The position numbers were made by a program, and so were the translations under genes. A stretch of 64,000 nucleotides of DNA, taken from assembly GCF_020386615.1 (NCBI RefSeq), contig NZ_CP077769.1, positions 2,604,001 to 2,668,000 of the forward strand, written 5' to 3'. Numbering within the stretch: position 1 is the first letter of the stretch; the number at the start of each line of letters is the position of its first letter. The notes beneath the pieces are model-generated. The model searched no databases, was not told the DNA's origin, and saw only the letters and a list, made by a program, of their open reading frames with translations. Positions 8,457 through 17,633 of this stretch are shown piece by piece. This DNA is from Chitinophaga pendula (lineage in GTDB: Bacteria > Bacteroidota > Bacteroidia > Chitinophagales > Chitinophagaceae).

Positions 8457-10046
8457 ATGGCAGCGGATGTATTCCGGTCGCGGGTACCGGAGTGGTTGAT
8501 ACGGTTGACGATCGTGCTGGTGATGTTGCCGACGGTGATGTTGTTTGCATTGTCTGTGGCGAATGTGAATGCTGCGGCGGGGTATTATGGTGCGGAGCCG
8601 GCGGATGTGCAGTTTTCGATGTTGTTGTTCTATGCGGCGGTGGCATGTTTTCCGCCCTTGGAGCGGCGGTTCTTCAGTCGTATTGCTACGAAGGAGTATT
8701 TCCTGCTTTGCCTGGTATTGCAGGTGTTGGTGACCTGGTGTTGTTATGAGACGCGGGAGATACCGGTACTGTTTATAGGCCGTTTTTTGCAAGGGATGAT
8801 CAATTGCGGGGTGACGAGTATTTGTCTGACGTTGCTGTTCGGGCGATTGCGGTCGGAGTATTCGCGGGAGACGGGTTATGCTATTTTTTACGGGATGATC
8901 CTTTGTTCGGCACCGCTGACCTCTTTACTCAGTGCGCCGTTGGTTGATAATTTCGAGTACCCTGTGCTTTACAAGGCGATTATTTTCACGTTTATGCCCG
9001 GCGCGGTATTGTTATTGTTATTGATGAGGAATGTGCGGTTGAGCCCTAAAACGCCGTTGTATCAGCTGGATGGGTCCAGTTTTATACTATATGCTGCTTT
9101 ACTGGTAGGTATTGGGTATGTGCTGGTATATGGGCAGCAATATTACTGGCTGGAGGATCCCCGTATTTCGGGTGTGCTGATGGCTATCTTGTTGCTGGCG
9201 ATGGGTTATGGTATTCGTCAGTACCGGCGGAAGCGGCCATTTATGCATCTGGGGATATTTCGTAGTAAGGGTTTTTTGCTCGGCGCTTTGTTGTTGGCGA
9301 TCCTGTATATTATCAGGGGCTCTTTAAACATTACGACTGCTTATTTTGCCAATGTGCTGGGGATGGACCCGTATAATCTGTATGAGTTGTTATTATTTAA
9401 TATCGGCGGTATTGTAGCCGGTATCTTCTGTTCGTCGGCGATGGTGAAGCGGAAGCGGCCGATGCAGTTGATATGGATGATAGGTTTTGGTTTGATGGGG
9501 GTGTTTCATGTGTGGATGTATTTTTTATTCAGTGCGCAGGCGGATGCGATGACGTTTGTATGGCCTTTGGTATTACAAGGTGTTGGAGCGGGTATGTTGA
9601 TGACACCTATTATCCTGTTTATGGTATCGGCGGTGCCGGAGCATATGAGTCAGTCGGCGGCATCTGCGGGGGTGTTTATCCGTTTTGCCTGTTTTTCCGC
9701 CAGTATTGCGTTGATCAATTACGGGCAGTTATTCTTTTCGCGTACGCATGCGATGCGTTTGAGCGATCATCTTTCGGGTGTGGATGAGGGGGTGCAGGAG
9801 CGGTTGTATGTATATCGTGCGGCGTTGCAGTACCGTGGGATGGGATCGGACCAGGCGGCGAAGGCTGCGCAAGGATTGCTGGATAGGGCGACCCAGCAGC
9901 AAGCCTTCTTACATTTCGCTATGGACTATTACGAGATGATCACCTTATTGATCATAGCGGTGATGTGCCTGATCGTGACGGCGCCGTTCATTAACCGTAT
10001 CCTGATCAATGTGCGGTCGAAGCAGCCGGCGGCGGCTACTTTTTAG
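8457..10046 (+). CDS. MFS transporter, DHA2/EmrB-like
   Basis: 529 residues from the ATG at 8457, chosen over an in-frame start at 8418 because it has AGGGG eight bases upstream and lies just after the adaptor stop. The chain holds about 14 hydrophobic segments with charged loops, the layout of the 14-TM DHA2 drug/proton antiporters. Together with the TolC and EmrA-type genes it forms a complete proton-driven tripartite exporter, probably for hydrophobic toxic compounds. Its 3' end overlaps the convergent RidA gene by 11 bp. Confidence 0.88.
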   Translation: MAADVFRSRVPEWLIRLTIVLVMLPTVMLFALSVANVNAAAGYYGAEPADVQFSMLLFYAAVACFPPLERRFFSRIATKEYFLLCLVLQVLVTWCCYETREIPVLFIGRFLQGMINCGVTSICLTLLFGRLRSEYSRETGYAIFYGMILCSAPLTSLLSAPLVDNFEYPVLYKAIIFTFMPGAVLLLLLMRNVRLSPKTPLYQLDGSSFILYAALLVGIGYVLVYGQQYYWLEDPRISGVLMAILLLAMGYGIRQYRRKRPFMHLGIFRSKGFLLGALLLAILYIIRGSLNITTAYFANVLGMDPYNLYELLLFNIGGIVAGIFCSSAMVKRKRPMQLIWMIGFGLMGVFHVWMYFLFSAQADAMTFVWPLVLQGVGAGMLMTPIILFMVSAVPEHMSQSAASAGVFIRFACFSASIALINYGQLFFSRTHAMRLSDHLSGVDEGVQERLYVYRAALQYRGMGSDQAAKAAQGLLDRATQQQAFLHFAMDYYEMITLLIIAVMCLIVTAPFINRILINVRSKQPAAATF

Positions 10047-10521
10047 TGTTGTCTTTGGGGATGATGGCGGTGGCTTCTACTTCGATGAGCAGGTCTTCGC
10101 GGAATAGCCGGCTTACCTGTACGAGGGTACTGGCTGGGCGGGCCTTTGTGTTGATATAACGATCCCTGGCATCGCGGATGTCGGTGATCTTGGAGACATC
10201 GGTGGTGAAGAAGGACAGTTTAACAATGTTGTTCATGTTGCCCCCCAGTTCTTCTACGATATTTTTGATGTTACGAAAAACCTGGTCTGTTTGTACCCCG
10301 AGATTGCCCGGGCCGACGAGATTACCAGCTTTGTCGAGGGCTACTTGTCCGGCGATGATGATCATTTTGCAGGTGCCGAGATCGACGACGGCGGCATGTG
10401 AATATCCTTTTGGGGTGGATACGGATGCCGGGTTGACGAATTGTACGAGGTCATTGTTTTGAGCGACGGCATGTAGTGACAGGAGTAGTACTGGCAGCAG
10501 GAGTAATTTTTTCATGAGCAT
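10036..10521 (-). CDS. RidA (YjgF/UK114) family protein with signal peptide
   Basis: 161 residues; M-K-K start at 10515 is equally possible. Residues 1-20 are a signal peptide ending H-A-V-A-Q. The rest is a full RidA fold with G-Q-V-A-L-D, N-I-V-K-L-S-F-F, R-P-A-S-T-L-V-Q-V and the E-A-T-A-I-I end. Cytosolic RidA hydrolyses reactive enamine/imine intermediates and keeps the conserved Arg that is also present here (A-R-P-A-S). The signal peptide means this copy works in the periplasm, where its substrate is unknown. Convergent with, and overlapping, the MFS gene. Confidence 0.88.
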   Translation of the reverse strand: MLMKKLLLLPVLLLSLHAVAQNNDLVQFVNPASVSTPKGYSHAAVVDLGTCKMIIIAGQVALDKAGNLVGPGNLGVQTDQVFRNIKNIVEELGGNMNNIVKLSFFTTDVSKITDIRDARDRYINTKARPASTLVQVSRLFREDLLIEVEATAIIPKDNTKK

Positions 10522-10650
10522 GGCAATGGTTGTTTTAATAGCTATGATGAAATTACCTAAAAGCGTTGGAAAAGTGTGTGAGGGATAAAAATTGGAAATT
10601 TGGCATTTATTGTTATTTTTAAGACCAATTAGGGGGGCGAATCCATATTA

Positions 10651-11280
10651 ATGCCAGCATACCAAGACAGTGAACAGTTGATGCTACCAGCAGTGTGGCA
10701 TGCATTTACGCAAGGTGACAAGTCTGCGTTCACCCGTTTGTACCATCATTTCTTTTCGGATCTTTTTACTTATGGCATGTATCTCAGCCGGGATAAGGCG
10801 GTGGTGAAGGAGTGTATTCAGGATCTTTTCATTACGCTGTGGAACCGGCGGGAGGAGTTGCAGGCGGTGCGGGATATCCCGGCATACCTGGTGCGTGCGA
10901 TGCGTAACCGGATGCTGACGCGATTATCTTCCAAGACCACTGTTATTTTTGATGAGCTGCAGGAGGAGAACTATGATTTTGAGATCAGTTATCCGGTGGT
11001 GCACCGGTTGATCCGGGATGAGCAGCATGCGTTATTGTATGCGCATTTTAAGGTGGCGATGAAGAAGTTGACGCCGCGGCAGCGGGAGATGATCTACCTG
11101 CGTTATATGCGGGGGATGTCTTATGAGGCGGTGTGTGACATAATGCAGATTACGGTGAAGGCCGGTTATAAGCTGATGGCGCGATCTCTGGAGACGTTGC
11201 GGGAGAACCTGCAGCATATTCCCGGTATCCGTCATTGGTGGACGTTGCTGGTGTTGTTATTGGGCGTATTGGGAGGATGA
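10651..11280 (+). CDS. ECF RNA polymerase sigma factor
   Basis: 209 residues. Region 2 (about 25-95) includes F-T-R-L-Y-H-H-F and D-L-F-I-T-L-W; region 4 (about 135-185) includes L-T-P-R-Q-R-E-M-I-Y-L-R-Y and the Y-E-A-V-C-D-I-M recognition helix. This is the Bacteroidota ECF type paired with FecR-like anti-sigma factors and SusC transducers. The end is a hydrophobic tail, W-W-T-L-L-V-L-L-L-G-V-L, that could associate with the membrane. It heads the locus with FecR, SusC, SusD and sulfatase and very likely directs transcription of the susC part. Confidence 0.92.
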   Translation: MPAYQDSEQLMLPAVWHAFTQGDKSAFTRLYHHFFSDLFTYGMYLSRDKAVVKECIQDLFITLWNRREELQAVRDIPAYLVRAMRNRMLTRLSSKTTVIFDELQEENYDFEISYPVVHRLIRDEQHALLYAHFKVAMKKLTPRQREMIYLRYMRGMSYEAVCDIMQITVKAGYKLMARSLETLRENLQHIPGIRHWWTLLVLLLGVLGG

Positions 11281-11286
11281 TGTTGT

Positions 11287-11296
11287 GGGGGGGGGG
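11287..11296 (+). repeat. Homopolymeric G tract (10 G)
   Basis: Ten consecutive G seven bases after the sigma-factor stop codon, followed by A-rich tracts. It lies in the 121-bp spacer before the fecR gene and is the longest G run noticed in the window. Slippage here would change the spacer, not a reading frame. Confidence 0.8.
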
Positions 11297-11350
11297 CAGG
11301 GTTATTTCGGGAAGGAAAAAAAAATTAAAAAAATATACTGTACTGTGGGG

Positions 11351-11376
11351 TGATTTGTTTGACCCGTTAGTCTTTA
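11351..11376 (+). promoter_or_regulatory. Candidate promoter of the fecR-susC-susD-sulfatase operon
   Basis: TTTG at about 11354-11361 followed by TTAGTCTTTA at 11367-11376, some 25 bp before the fecR ATG. It resembles the TTTG / TAnnTTTn layout; it could be the promoter read by the adjacent ECF sigma, which is an inference from position. Confidence 0.3.
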
Positions 11377-11401
11377 TAGCAAATACTACCTGTTTTTCCA
11401 T

Positions 11402-12388
11402 ATGAACAATGACTATCCGGACTATGCTGCGGATGATCTGTTGCAGCATCCTGGGTTTCTGTCGTCTATGCGTACGGCGAGGCCATATGAGACTGATTTC
11501 TGGCTATCCTGGCGGGAGCGTTATCCCGGGCGGGAGCAGGAGTTGGAGATGGCTGCGCAGTTGTACCGGTTGATGCATATGCAGGAGGATGTGGTACCGA
11601 CGGCGGTTGATGTTGAGGAGGTATGGCAGCGTATTGCAGCGGAGACGGTGTCCCGGCCGGTATATCGTAGCCGGCGGATGGTGGCGTTGGCGGCATCTAT
11701 ATTACTGTTGATCGGTATTGGCGGAGGGGTGGTTTATTGGTGGCAGTTGCCATCTAAGGTGGTAGCGATGACGAAGGCGGGGGCACGTGAGATCATGTTG
11801 CCGGACGGTACGCGGTTGGTATTGCAGCCAGGCAGTGAGTGTCGTTATTATACGGACCTGGCGAGGGCTGGCCGGCGGGAGATATGGGTGAAGGGCGGTG
11901 CGTGGCTGGATGTGAGTAAGCGGGAGGCGCCTTTTGTGGTGCATTTGGACAGTATGGAAGTGGTGGTGTTGGGGACCCGGTTTAATGTGATGAGCCGTCA
12001 GCGGCAGCAGCATGTGATGCTGGAGCAAGGGCGGGTGAAGGTGACGGAGGCACATCGGGAGGTGTTGTTGGAACCTGGGGAGATTGCTTACCGCAGTGGT
12101 ACACATTTGCGCAAGCAGACAATAGATATACAATTATATTCCGGATGGAGAACAGGAAAACTGGAATTTGAGAATACCACGATGAAAGATATCATTGCGC
12201 TATTAGCGTATGCTTATGGCTACGAGGTTCGTTGTCCGAACGAACCGGGGTTGCTGAGCAGAAAGATCAGCGGTAGTATTGCTGCTGACAATGAGTCCTC
12301 TTTACTTTATACATTATCTGTCGCATTCCGTATCAATTTTATTCAGCAGGAGAATATTATCACTATCATACCGAATCGTTCTAACTAA
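11402..12388 (+). CDS. FecR family anti-sigma factor
   Basis: 328 residues: cytoplasmic N-terminal region (1-95) for sigma binding, one membrane helix (about 97-117, A-S-I-L-L-L-I-G-I-G-G-G-V-V-Y-W-W), a periplasmic FecR domain (about 125-225; L-P-D-G-T-R-L-V-L, V-L-G-T-R-F-N-V) and a C-terminal DUF4974-type domain (about 250-325). In this family the periplasmic part contacts the STN domain of the cognate TonB receptor, and binding of substrate outside releases or activates the sigma factor. Stop and susC start are 18 bp apart. Confidence 0.93.
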   Translation: MNNDYPDYAADDLLQHPGFLSSMRTARPYETDFWLSWRERYPGREQELEMAAQLYRLMHMQEDVVPTAVDVEEVWQRIAAETVSRPVYRSRRMVALAASILLLIGIGGGVVYWWQLPSKVVAMTKAGAREIMLPDGTRLVLQPGSECRYYTDLARAGRREIWVKGGAWLDVSKREAPFVVHLDSMEVVVLGTRFNVMSRQRQQHVMLEQGRVKVTEAHREVLLEPGEIAYRSGTHLRKQTIDIQLYSGWRTGKLEFENTTMKDIIALLAYAYGYEVRCPNEPGLLSRKISGSIAADNESSLLYTLSVAFRINFIQQENIITIIPNRSN

Positions 12389-12406
12389 CAGTTAAATTTC
12401 CATGCC

Positions 12407-15400
12407 ATGTGGATGCCACGATTATCAACCAGATCTGTGGGTAGTTGCGCGAGCTTGCTACTCATTGTACTACCGCTATGTCCTTTACAGGCGGCCATGT
12501 TTTCCGACTATACGACTGTTCCGTATGCAGCAAAGCGCTTAACGAATGACAGTACGCAATTGCAGCAATGGTTGCTGCGATTCAGTAAAGAAAAGAAGAT
12601 TCATTTCATTTATGACCCGGCGTTGCTGAAGGGTAAGTATGTCAGCAATGTGCGAGCGAGTAGCCTGGCGGAGGTGACGCAGCAGTTGCAGCAAGCCGGT
12701 TTGCGATTGGTGCAGACGGGTACGCATCAGTATGTGATACAGCCGGTGGTTGTGCCGGCGACTTCGGTGCCGGCGGGCCGTGCTAACCTAGCTATGGAGC
12801 CGGCGGCGGCGGTTGTGGCGGACAAGGTGGTGAAGGGTGTGGTGAAGGACCAGTTAGGGACGCCACTGCCCGGGGTGTCGGTGAAGGTGAGCGGGCGGCC
12901 GCAGGGGGTGATCACGGATGTGAACGGACAGTTCCAGTTGTCGATACCAGAGGGGGCGAGCCTGGAGTTCAGCTTTATCGGATACCAGCAGCAGACGGTG
13001 ACGGTAGGGGCACAGACGGAGCTGACGGTGGTATTGGCGGCGTCGAGCAGCAGCCTGAATGAGGTGTTGGTGGTGGGGTATGGAGCGCAGAAGAAGGTGG
13101 ATGTGATCGGATCGGTGTCGCAGTTGTCTGCTACGCAGCTCAACAACCGGCCGGTGACGCAGGTATCGAATGCGTTGACGGGTCAGATGCCCGGTGTGAC
13201 GGTGATACAGCGATCCGGGCGGCCAGGTAATTCCGGCGGCGCTATCAATGTACGAGGGGTAGGGTCTTTTGGTGCTGCTTCAGGAGCGTTGATACTAGTA
13301 GACGGGATACCTACCAGTTCCTTTAACGATATTGATCCTAACGATATAGAGACTATTTCGGTGTTGAAGGACGCATCTTCCGCCGCGATATACGGGGCGA
13401 GAGCTGCTAACGGGGTGATATTAGTGACTACGAAATCGGGTAAGGAAGGGAAGACGAAGGTGTCGTATAACGGGTATGTCGGTATCCAGCGGGCGACGGC
13501 TTATCCGAAGTTTGTGAATTCCTGGGATTATGCGCAATTGTATAACGAGGCAACTAACAGTACGGCCTATACGCCCGCAGACATTCAGAAATTCAGGGAT
13601 GGCAGTGACCGGGATAACTTTCCGAATACGGATTTTATTAAGTCGGTGTTTTCACGCAGTGGTGTGCAGACGGGGCATAATCTATCGCTTAGTGGTGGCG
13701 GAAAGACGAATCAGTACGTATTATCGTTGGGCTACCTGAGCCAGGACGGTATTGTGGTAAAGAATAACTATTCGCGTTACAATCTGCGATTCAATATGAC
13801 GAGCCAGATCAACGATAAGCTGAAGCTGACGACCCGGCTGGCCGGTATCAGTACGGTGACGAATGAGCCGGCGCCGCCTGCTACATTGGATTTCAATGAT
13901 ATGGTGAGTATTATCGGGCAGTCGGTTCGTTATCCGGCCATATATGCGGACAAGTTATCCAACGGCTATTATGGGGTAGGTGTGGTACAGAAAGGTACGC
14001 CGGTATCATGGCTGGAAAGCGAGTCGTTTTACAAGGAGCGGAGGATGGATCTGAATGCCAATTTGCGATTGGACTGGCAGGTGATCTCTGATCTAAAGTT
14101 GTCGTTGATAGGCGGTTATAACCAGGTGAACTTTAACAATAAACGTTTTCTGGCGACGCAGCGGGTGAATGCGAATATCCTGCTTGGGCCGAATCAGCTG
14201 AATCAGAATAACAATACTACTTATTACAAGACGGTGCAGGCGTTGGCGGAGTACAACAAACATGTGGGGCGTCACCAGGTGGGGGTGCTGGCGGGTTATT
14301 CGCTGGAGAGCAGCCGGCTGGAGACGTTGGCGGCATCGAGGGATAAGTTGCCCGGCAACAGTCTGACGGAGTTGGGTGTGGGTGCGGAAGACAACCAGAA
14401 GGCGAACGGTGGGGCGAATGAGTGGGGATTGCAGTCGGTGTTCGGGCGTGTGCGATATAACTACGACAGTCGCTATCTGCTGGAGGCGGTGGCGCGGTTT
14501 GACGGATCTTCGCGCTTTCCTACCAGCCGTAAGTATGCTTTCTTTCCCTCTGTGGCGGTAGGCTGGCGTATTTCGCAGGAAAATTTTATGAAGGACCATG
14601 TATCGTGGGTGAATGAGTTGAAGTTAAAGGCCTCTATTGGTACGTTGGGGAACCAGAATATCACGAACAGTAACGGGCAGGAATATTATCCCTATCAGAA
14701 CACGCTGGTATCTGGATCGGCATATAGTTATCCTTTCGGCGGGGTGATCACTTCTGGGGCAGCGAGGACGACGCTGACGGACAGTACGCTGCAATGGGAA
14801 TCTACCCGTACTACGGACGTGGGGATAGAAGGCAGTCTGTTCAAGAGTAAGCTGAATTTCGGGGTGACCTATTTTGATCGCTATACCTATGATATCTTAT
14901 ACAGTCCCAGTGCCAGTGTATCGGCGGTATTGGGGTACCAGTTGTCGCCGCAGAATACCGGTAGATTAAAGAACACCGGCTGGGAGTTTTCGCTCGGATA
15001 TAATGATCATGTAGGGGATCTTACTTACCGGTTGGGCGGTAATCTATCTATTATCAACAACAAGGTGCTGGACCTGGGAGTGGGTAATATCCGGCAGTTA
15101 AATGGTATGGTGGGTAACGGGAGTAACCTGTTTATCGGTTATCCTATGAGTATGTACTATGGTTATGTGTCGGACGGATTGTTCACCAATGCGGACGATG
15201 TAAAGAACTGGGCGGATCAGCGGGCGGTGACGCCTAATGCGAAGCCAGGGGATATCCGTTATCGTGATATCAGCGGTCCGGATGGCAAGCCGGACGGGAA
15301 GGTGGATGCTACCTATGACCGGGTGTTCCTGGGTAGTTCTATTCCTAAGTACACATTTGGATTGAATCTGGGCGCTGACTATAAAGGATTTGACATCAGT

Positions 15401-15829
15401 GTGTTGTTGCAAGGGGTGACGGGTGTGAAGGGATACCTGGATAATACGGCAGGTTGGGCATTTTACAATACGGCATCGGTGCAGCAATGGCAGATGGATG
15501 AGCGGTGGACGGCTGCTAACCCGGACCGTAATGCCGGTTATCCGCGGCTGGAGCTGATCCCTAATTCGGGTACACCGAATACGGTGGTATCTTCTTTCTG
15601 GGCGATCAACGGATCTTATCTGCGGGTGAAGAATGTGCAGCTCGGGTATGGTTTGCCGAAGGCGCTGTTGCAACGTATGCGGATAGAGTCGCTGCGATTT
15701 TATGTAAGCGGAGAGAACCTGTATACGTGGAGTCGTTACCGTAAGGGCTGGGATCCGGAGATCAATACCAGCGGGGCTTATTACCCGATACTGGCTAATT
15801 ATACTTTTGGTGTGAATGTGAAGTTCTAA
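12407..15829 (+). CDS. SusC/RagA family TonB-linked outer membrane receptor with STN domain
   Basis: 1140 residues. After the signal peptide comes an STN (secretin/TonB short N-terminal) domain at about 45-110, which marks a signalling transducer, then a carboxypeptidase-regulatory-like domain (about 140-212), the SusC-type plug (V-V-G-Y-G-A-Q-K-K; V-R-G-V-G-S; V-L-K-D-A-S-S-A-A-I-Y-G; G-V-I-L-V-T-T-K) and a 22-strand barrel ending in V-N-V-K-F. It imports an oligomer bound by the downstream SusD lipoprotein and reports its presence to FecR through the STN domain. An alternative ATG lies two codons further in (12413). Confidence 0.95.
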   Translation: MWMPRLSTRSVGSCASLLLIVLPLCPLQAAMFSDYTTVPYAAKRLTNDSTQLQQWLLRFSKEKKIHFIYDPALLKGKYVSNVRASSLAEVTQQLQQAGLRLVQTGTHQYVIQPVVVPATSVPAGRANLAMEPAAAVVADKVVKGVVKDQLGTPLPGVSVKVSGRPQGVITDVNGQFQLSIPEGASLEFSFIGYQQQTVTVGAQTELTVVLAASSSSLNEVLVVGYGAQKKVDVIGSVSQLSATQLNNRPVTQVSNALTGQMPGVTVIQRSGRPGNSGGAINVRGVGSFGAASGALILVDGIPTSSFNDIDPNDIETISVLKDASSAAIYGARAANGVILVTTKSGKEGKTKVSYNGYVGIQRATAYPKFVNSWDYAQLYNEATNSTAYTPADIQKFRDGSDRDNFPNTDFIKSVFSRSGVQTGHNLSLSGGGKTNQYVLSLGYLSQDGIVVKNNYSRYNLRFNMTSQINDKLKLTTRLAGISTVTNEPAPPATLDFNDMVSIIGQSVRYPAIYADKLSNGYYGVGVVQKGTPVSWLESESFYKERRMDLNANLRLDWQVISDLKLSLIGGYNQVNFNNKRFLATQRVNANILLGPNQLNQNNNTTYYKTVQALAEYNKHVGRHQVGVLAGYSLESSRLETLAASRDKLPGNSLTELGVGAEDNQKANGGANEWGLQSVFGRVRYNYDSRYLLEAVARFDGSSRFPTSRKYAFFPSVAVGWRISQENFMKDHVSWVNELKLKASIGTLGNQNITNSNGQEYYPYQNTLVSGSAYSYPFGGVITSGAARTTLTDSTLQWESTRTTDVGIEGSLFKSKLNFGVTYFDRYTYDILYSPSASVSAVLGYQLSPQNTGRLKNTGWEFSLGYNDHVGDLTYRLGGNLSIINNKVLDLGVGNIRQLNGMVGNGSNLFIGYPMSMYYGYVSDGLFTNADDVKNWADQRAVTPNAKPGDIRYRDISGPDGKPDGKVDATYDRVFLGSSIPKYTFGLNLGADYKGFDISVLLQGVTGVKGYLDNTAGWAFYNTASVQQWQMDERWTAANPDRNAGYPRLELIPNSGTPNTVVSSFWAINGSYLRVKNVQLGYGLPKALLQRMRIESLRFYVSGENLYTWSRYRKGWDPEINTSGAYYPILANYTFGVNVKF

Positions 15830-15846
15830 CTATTCAACTATTGATT

Positions 15847-17484
15847 ATGCGACAGATACGCAATTACTATATACAACTATTATTGCTGTTATTATTAGGC
15901 GGTGTGGCCTGTAACAAGGAGCTGGAGAAGTCGCCGCTGGACCGGTTTGACACCAGTACATTCTGGACGAACGAGACGAATGTGATGCTGGCATTGACGG
16001 GGGTGTACCGAGGTAATATACAGGCGAACGGTGCGGAGTTCAGTCCGACGGACTGGTGGTCTTATAACGGGTTGTTATTTTTGGAATTTGCCAGTGACAA
16101 TGCATTTGACCGGCGGGGGGAGAATTCGCCCTTTCATAAGCTGAGTGACGGTACATTGACGGCTACGAATGGTATTTTGCCGCAGTACTGGGCGAACAGT
16201 TATGTACGGGTGGCGCGCAGTAATTATTTCCTGGAGAATGTGGGGAAGGCGCCGATATCTGATGTGCTGAAGGCGCGATTGAGTGCGGAGGTGCGGTTTA
16301 TCCGGGCATGTCAGTATTTCTATTTATCGCAATATTGGGGGGCGGCGCCTTTGGTGACGCAGACGTTGACGCCGGAGCAGGCGAATACGGTGCGGAAGGC
16401 GCCGAAGGGGCAGGTGGTGCAGTTTGTGATCGACGAGCTGACGGCGGCAGCGGCGGTATTGCCCCGTCACAAGGATATACCCGCATCGGAGCGGGGGCGT
16501 GCGAGCAAGCAGGCTGCGCTGGCATTTTTAGGCCGTATCCTGCTGGCGGAAGGGCGTTATGCGGAAGCGGCCGCTGCTTACAAGATGATCATTGATTTTG
16601 GCGATAATATCATCGACCCTAATTTCCAGACGATATTCCTGGTATCGAACAAGAACAGTAATGAGCATGTGTTCAGTACGCAGTACCTGGAGAATCTGGA
16701 GCCGAATGGGATGTTACAGCATTTCTTTCCGGCGGTGGCTGGCGGCTGGCATATTTTCTGCCCGCTGGGCAGCCTGGTGGAGTCATTTGAGTTTGCGGAC
16801 GGCACGCCATTTTCCTATACGGATGCCCGTTATACGGCTGTTGATATAGGTAGGGACCGTGATCCGCGGTTGAAGTATACGATCTTATATAACGGGCAGC
16901 CCTTTAAGGGGCTGGCGTATAGTACGCATCCGGATTTCAATACGCCGGATCAGTTGGGGGCCGGTAAGCAGACGACGCAGACGGGTTATGGACTAAAGAA
17001 GTTTGTGGACGAAGGGTTTTCGGGTAACCTGGTGAACTATGGGGGGAATGTGCCGGTGATCCGGTATGCGGAGGTGTTGTTGAGTTATCTGGAGGCGGTG
17101 TTGGAGAGTGGGCAGCCGGTGACGCAGGCTTTGCTGGATCAGACGATCAATGCGGTGCGAGGCCGAGCGACGGTGAACATGCCTCGGATCACGCAGACGA
17201 ATGTGACATTGCTGCGGGATATCGTGCGGCGTGAGCGCCGGGTGGAGCTGGCCTGTGAGGGTATCCGTTACTGGGACCTGTTGCGATGGAAGGTGGCGGG
17301 GCAGGCGTTGAACGGGGATTTTTACGGGGCGCCATATCCCGGGGCGGTGAAGTTGCGAAAGAAGGGAACGGTGACGGACCCTTATAGCCGTTGGTATGTG
17401 ACGACGCGGGCATTCCGGGTGGGTACGGACGAGGTGTGGCCGGTGCCGCAGAGTGAGACGAATATCAATCCTAATTTAAAATAA
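15847..17484 (+). CDS. SusD/RagB family nutrient-binding outer membrane lipoprotein
   Basis: 545 residues from the ATG at 15847 (an in-frame TTG lies six bases upstream). Lipobox G-G-V-A-C with Cys22; then the SusD N-terminal pattern S-P-L-D-R-F-D-T-S-T-F-W, TPR-like helices with R-F-I-R-A-C-Q-Y-F-Y, and the C-terminal R-R-V-E-L-A-C-E-G-I-R-Y-W-D-L-L-R-W-K signature. It caps the SusC barrel and binds the substrate at the surface. The downstream sulfatase suggests a sulfated glycan or other sulfate ester. Confidence 0.95.
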   Translation: MRQIRNYYIQLLLLLLLGGVACNKELEKSPLDRFDTSTFWTNETNVMLALTGVYRGNIQANGAEFSPTDWWSYNGLLFLEFASDNAFDRRGENSPFHKLSDGTLTATNGILPQYWANSYVRVARSNYFLENVGKAPISDVLKARLSAEVRFIRACQYFYLSQYWGAAPLVTQTLTPEQANTVRKAPKGQVVQFVIDELTAAAAVLPRHKDIPASERGRASKQAALAFLGRILLAEGRYAEAAAAYKMIIDFGDNIIDPNFQTIFLVSNKNSNEHVFSTQYLENLEPNGMLQHFFPAVAGGWHIFCPLGSLVESFEFADGTPFSYTDARYTAVDIGRDRDPRLKYTILYNGQPFKGLAYSTHPDFNTPDQLGAGKQTTQTGYGLKKFVDEGFSGNLVNYGGNVPVIRYAEVLLSYLEAVLESGQPVTQALLDQTINAVRGRATVNMPRITQTNVTLLRDIVRRERRVELACEGIRYWDLLRWKVAGQALNGDFYGAPYPGAVKLRKKGTVTDPYSRWYVTTRAFRVGTDEVWPVPQSETNINPNLK

Positions 17485-17633
17485 GCGATAAGTACTCTAT
17501 CGCAGGAATAAGCAGCTATTATTCCAGGCAAGCGAAGAACAGTGGTCATCGGCGGGCGCATATCCTGCCGGTGATAGCTTGCTGAAGGGAGGTACGTAAC
17601 GAAGTAAGTATTTAATTGACTATAAAACGATGA

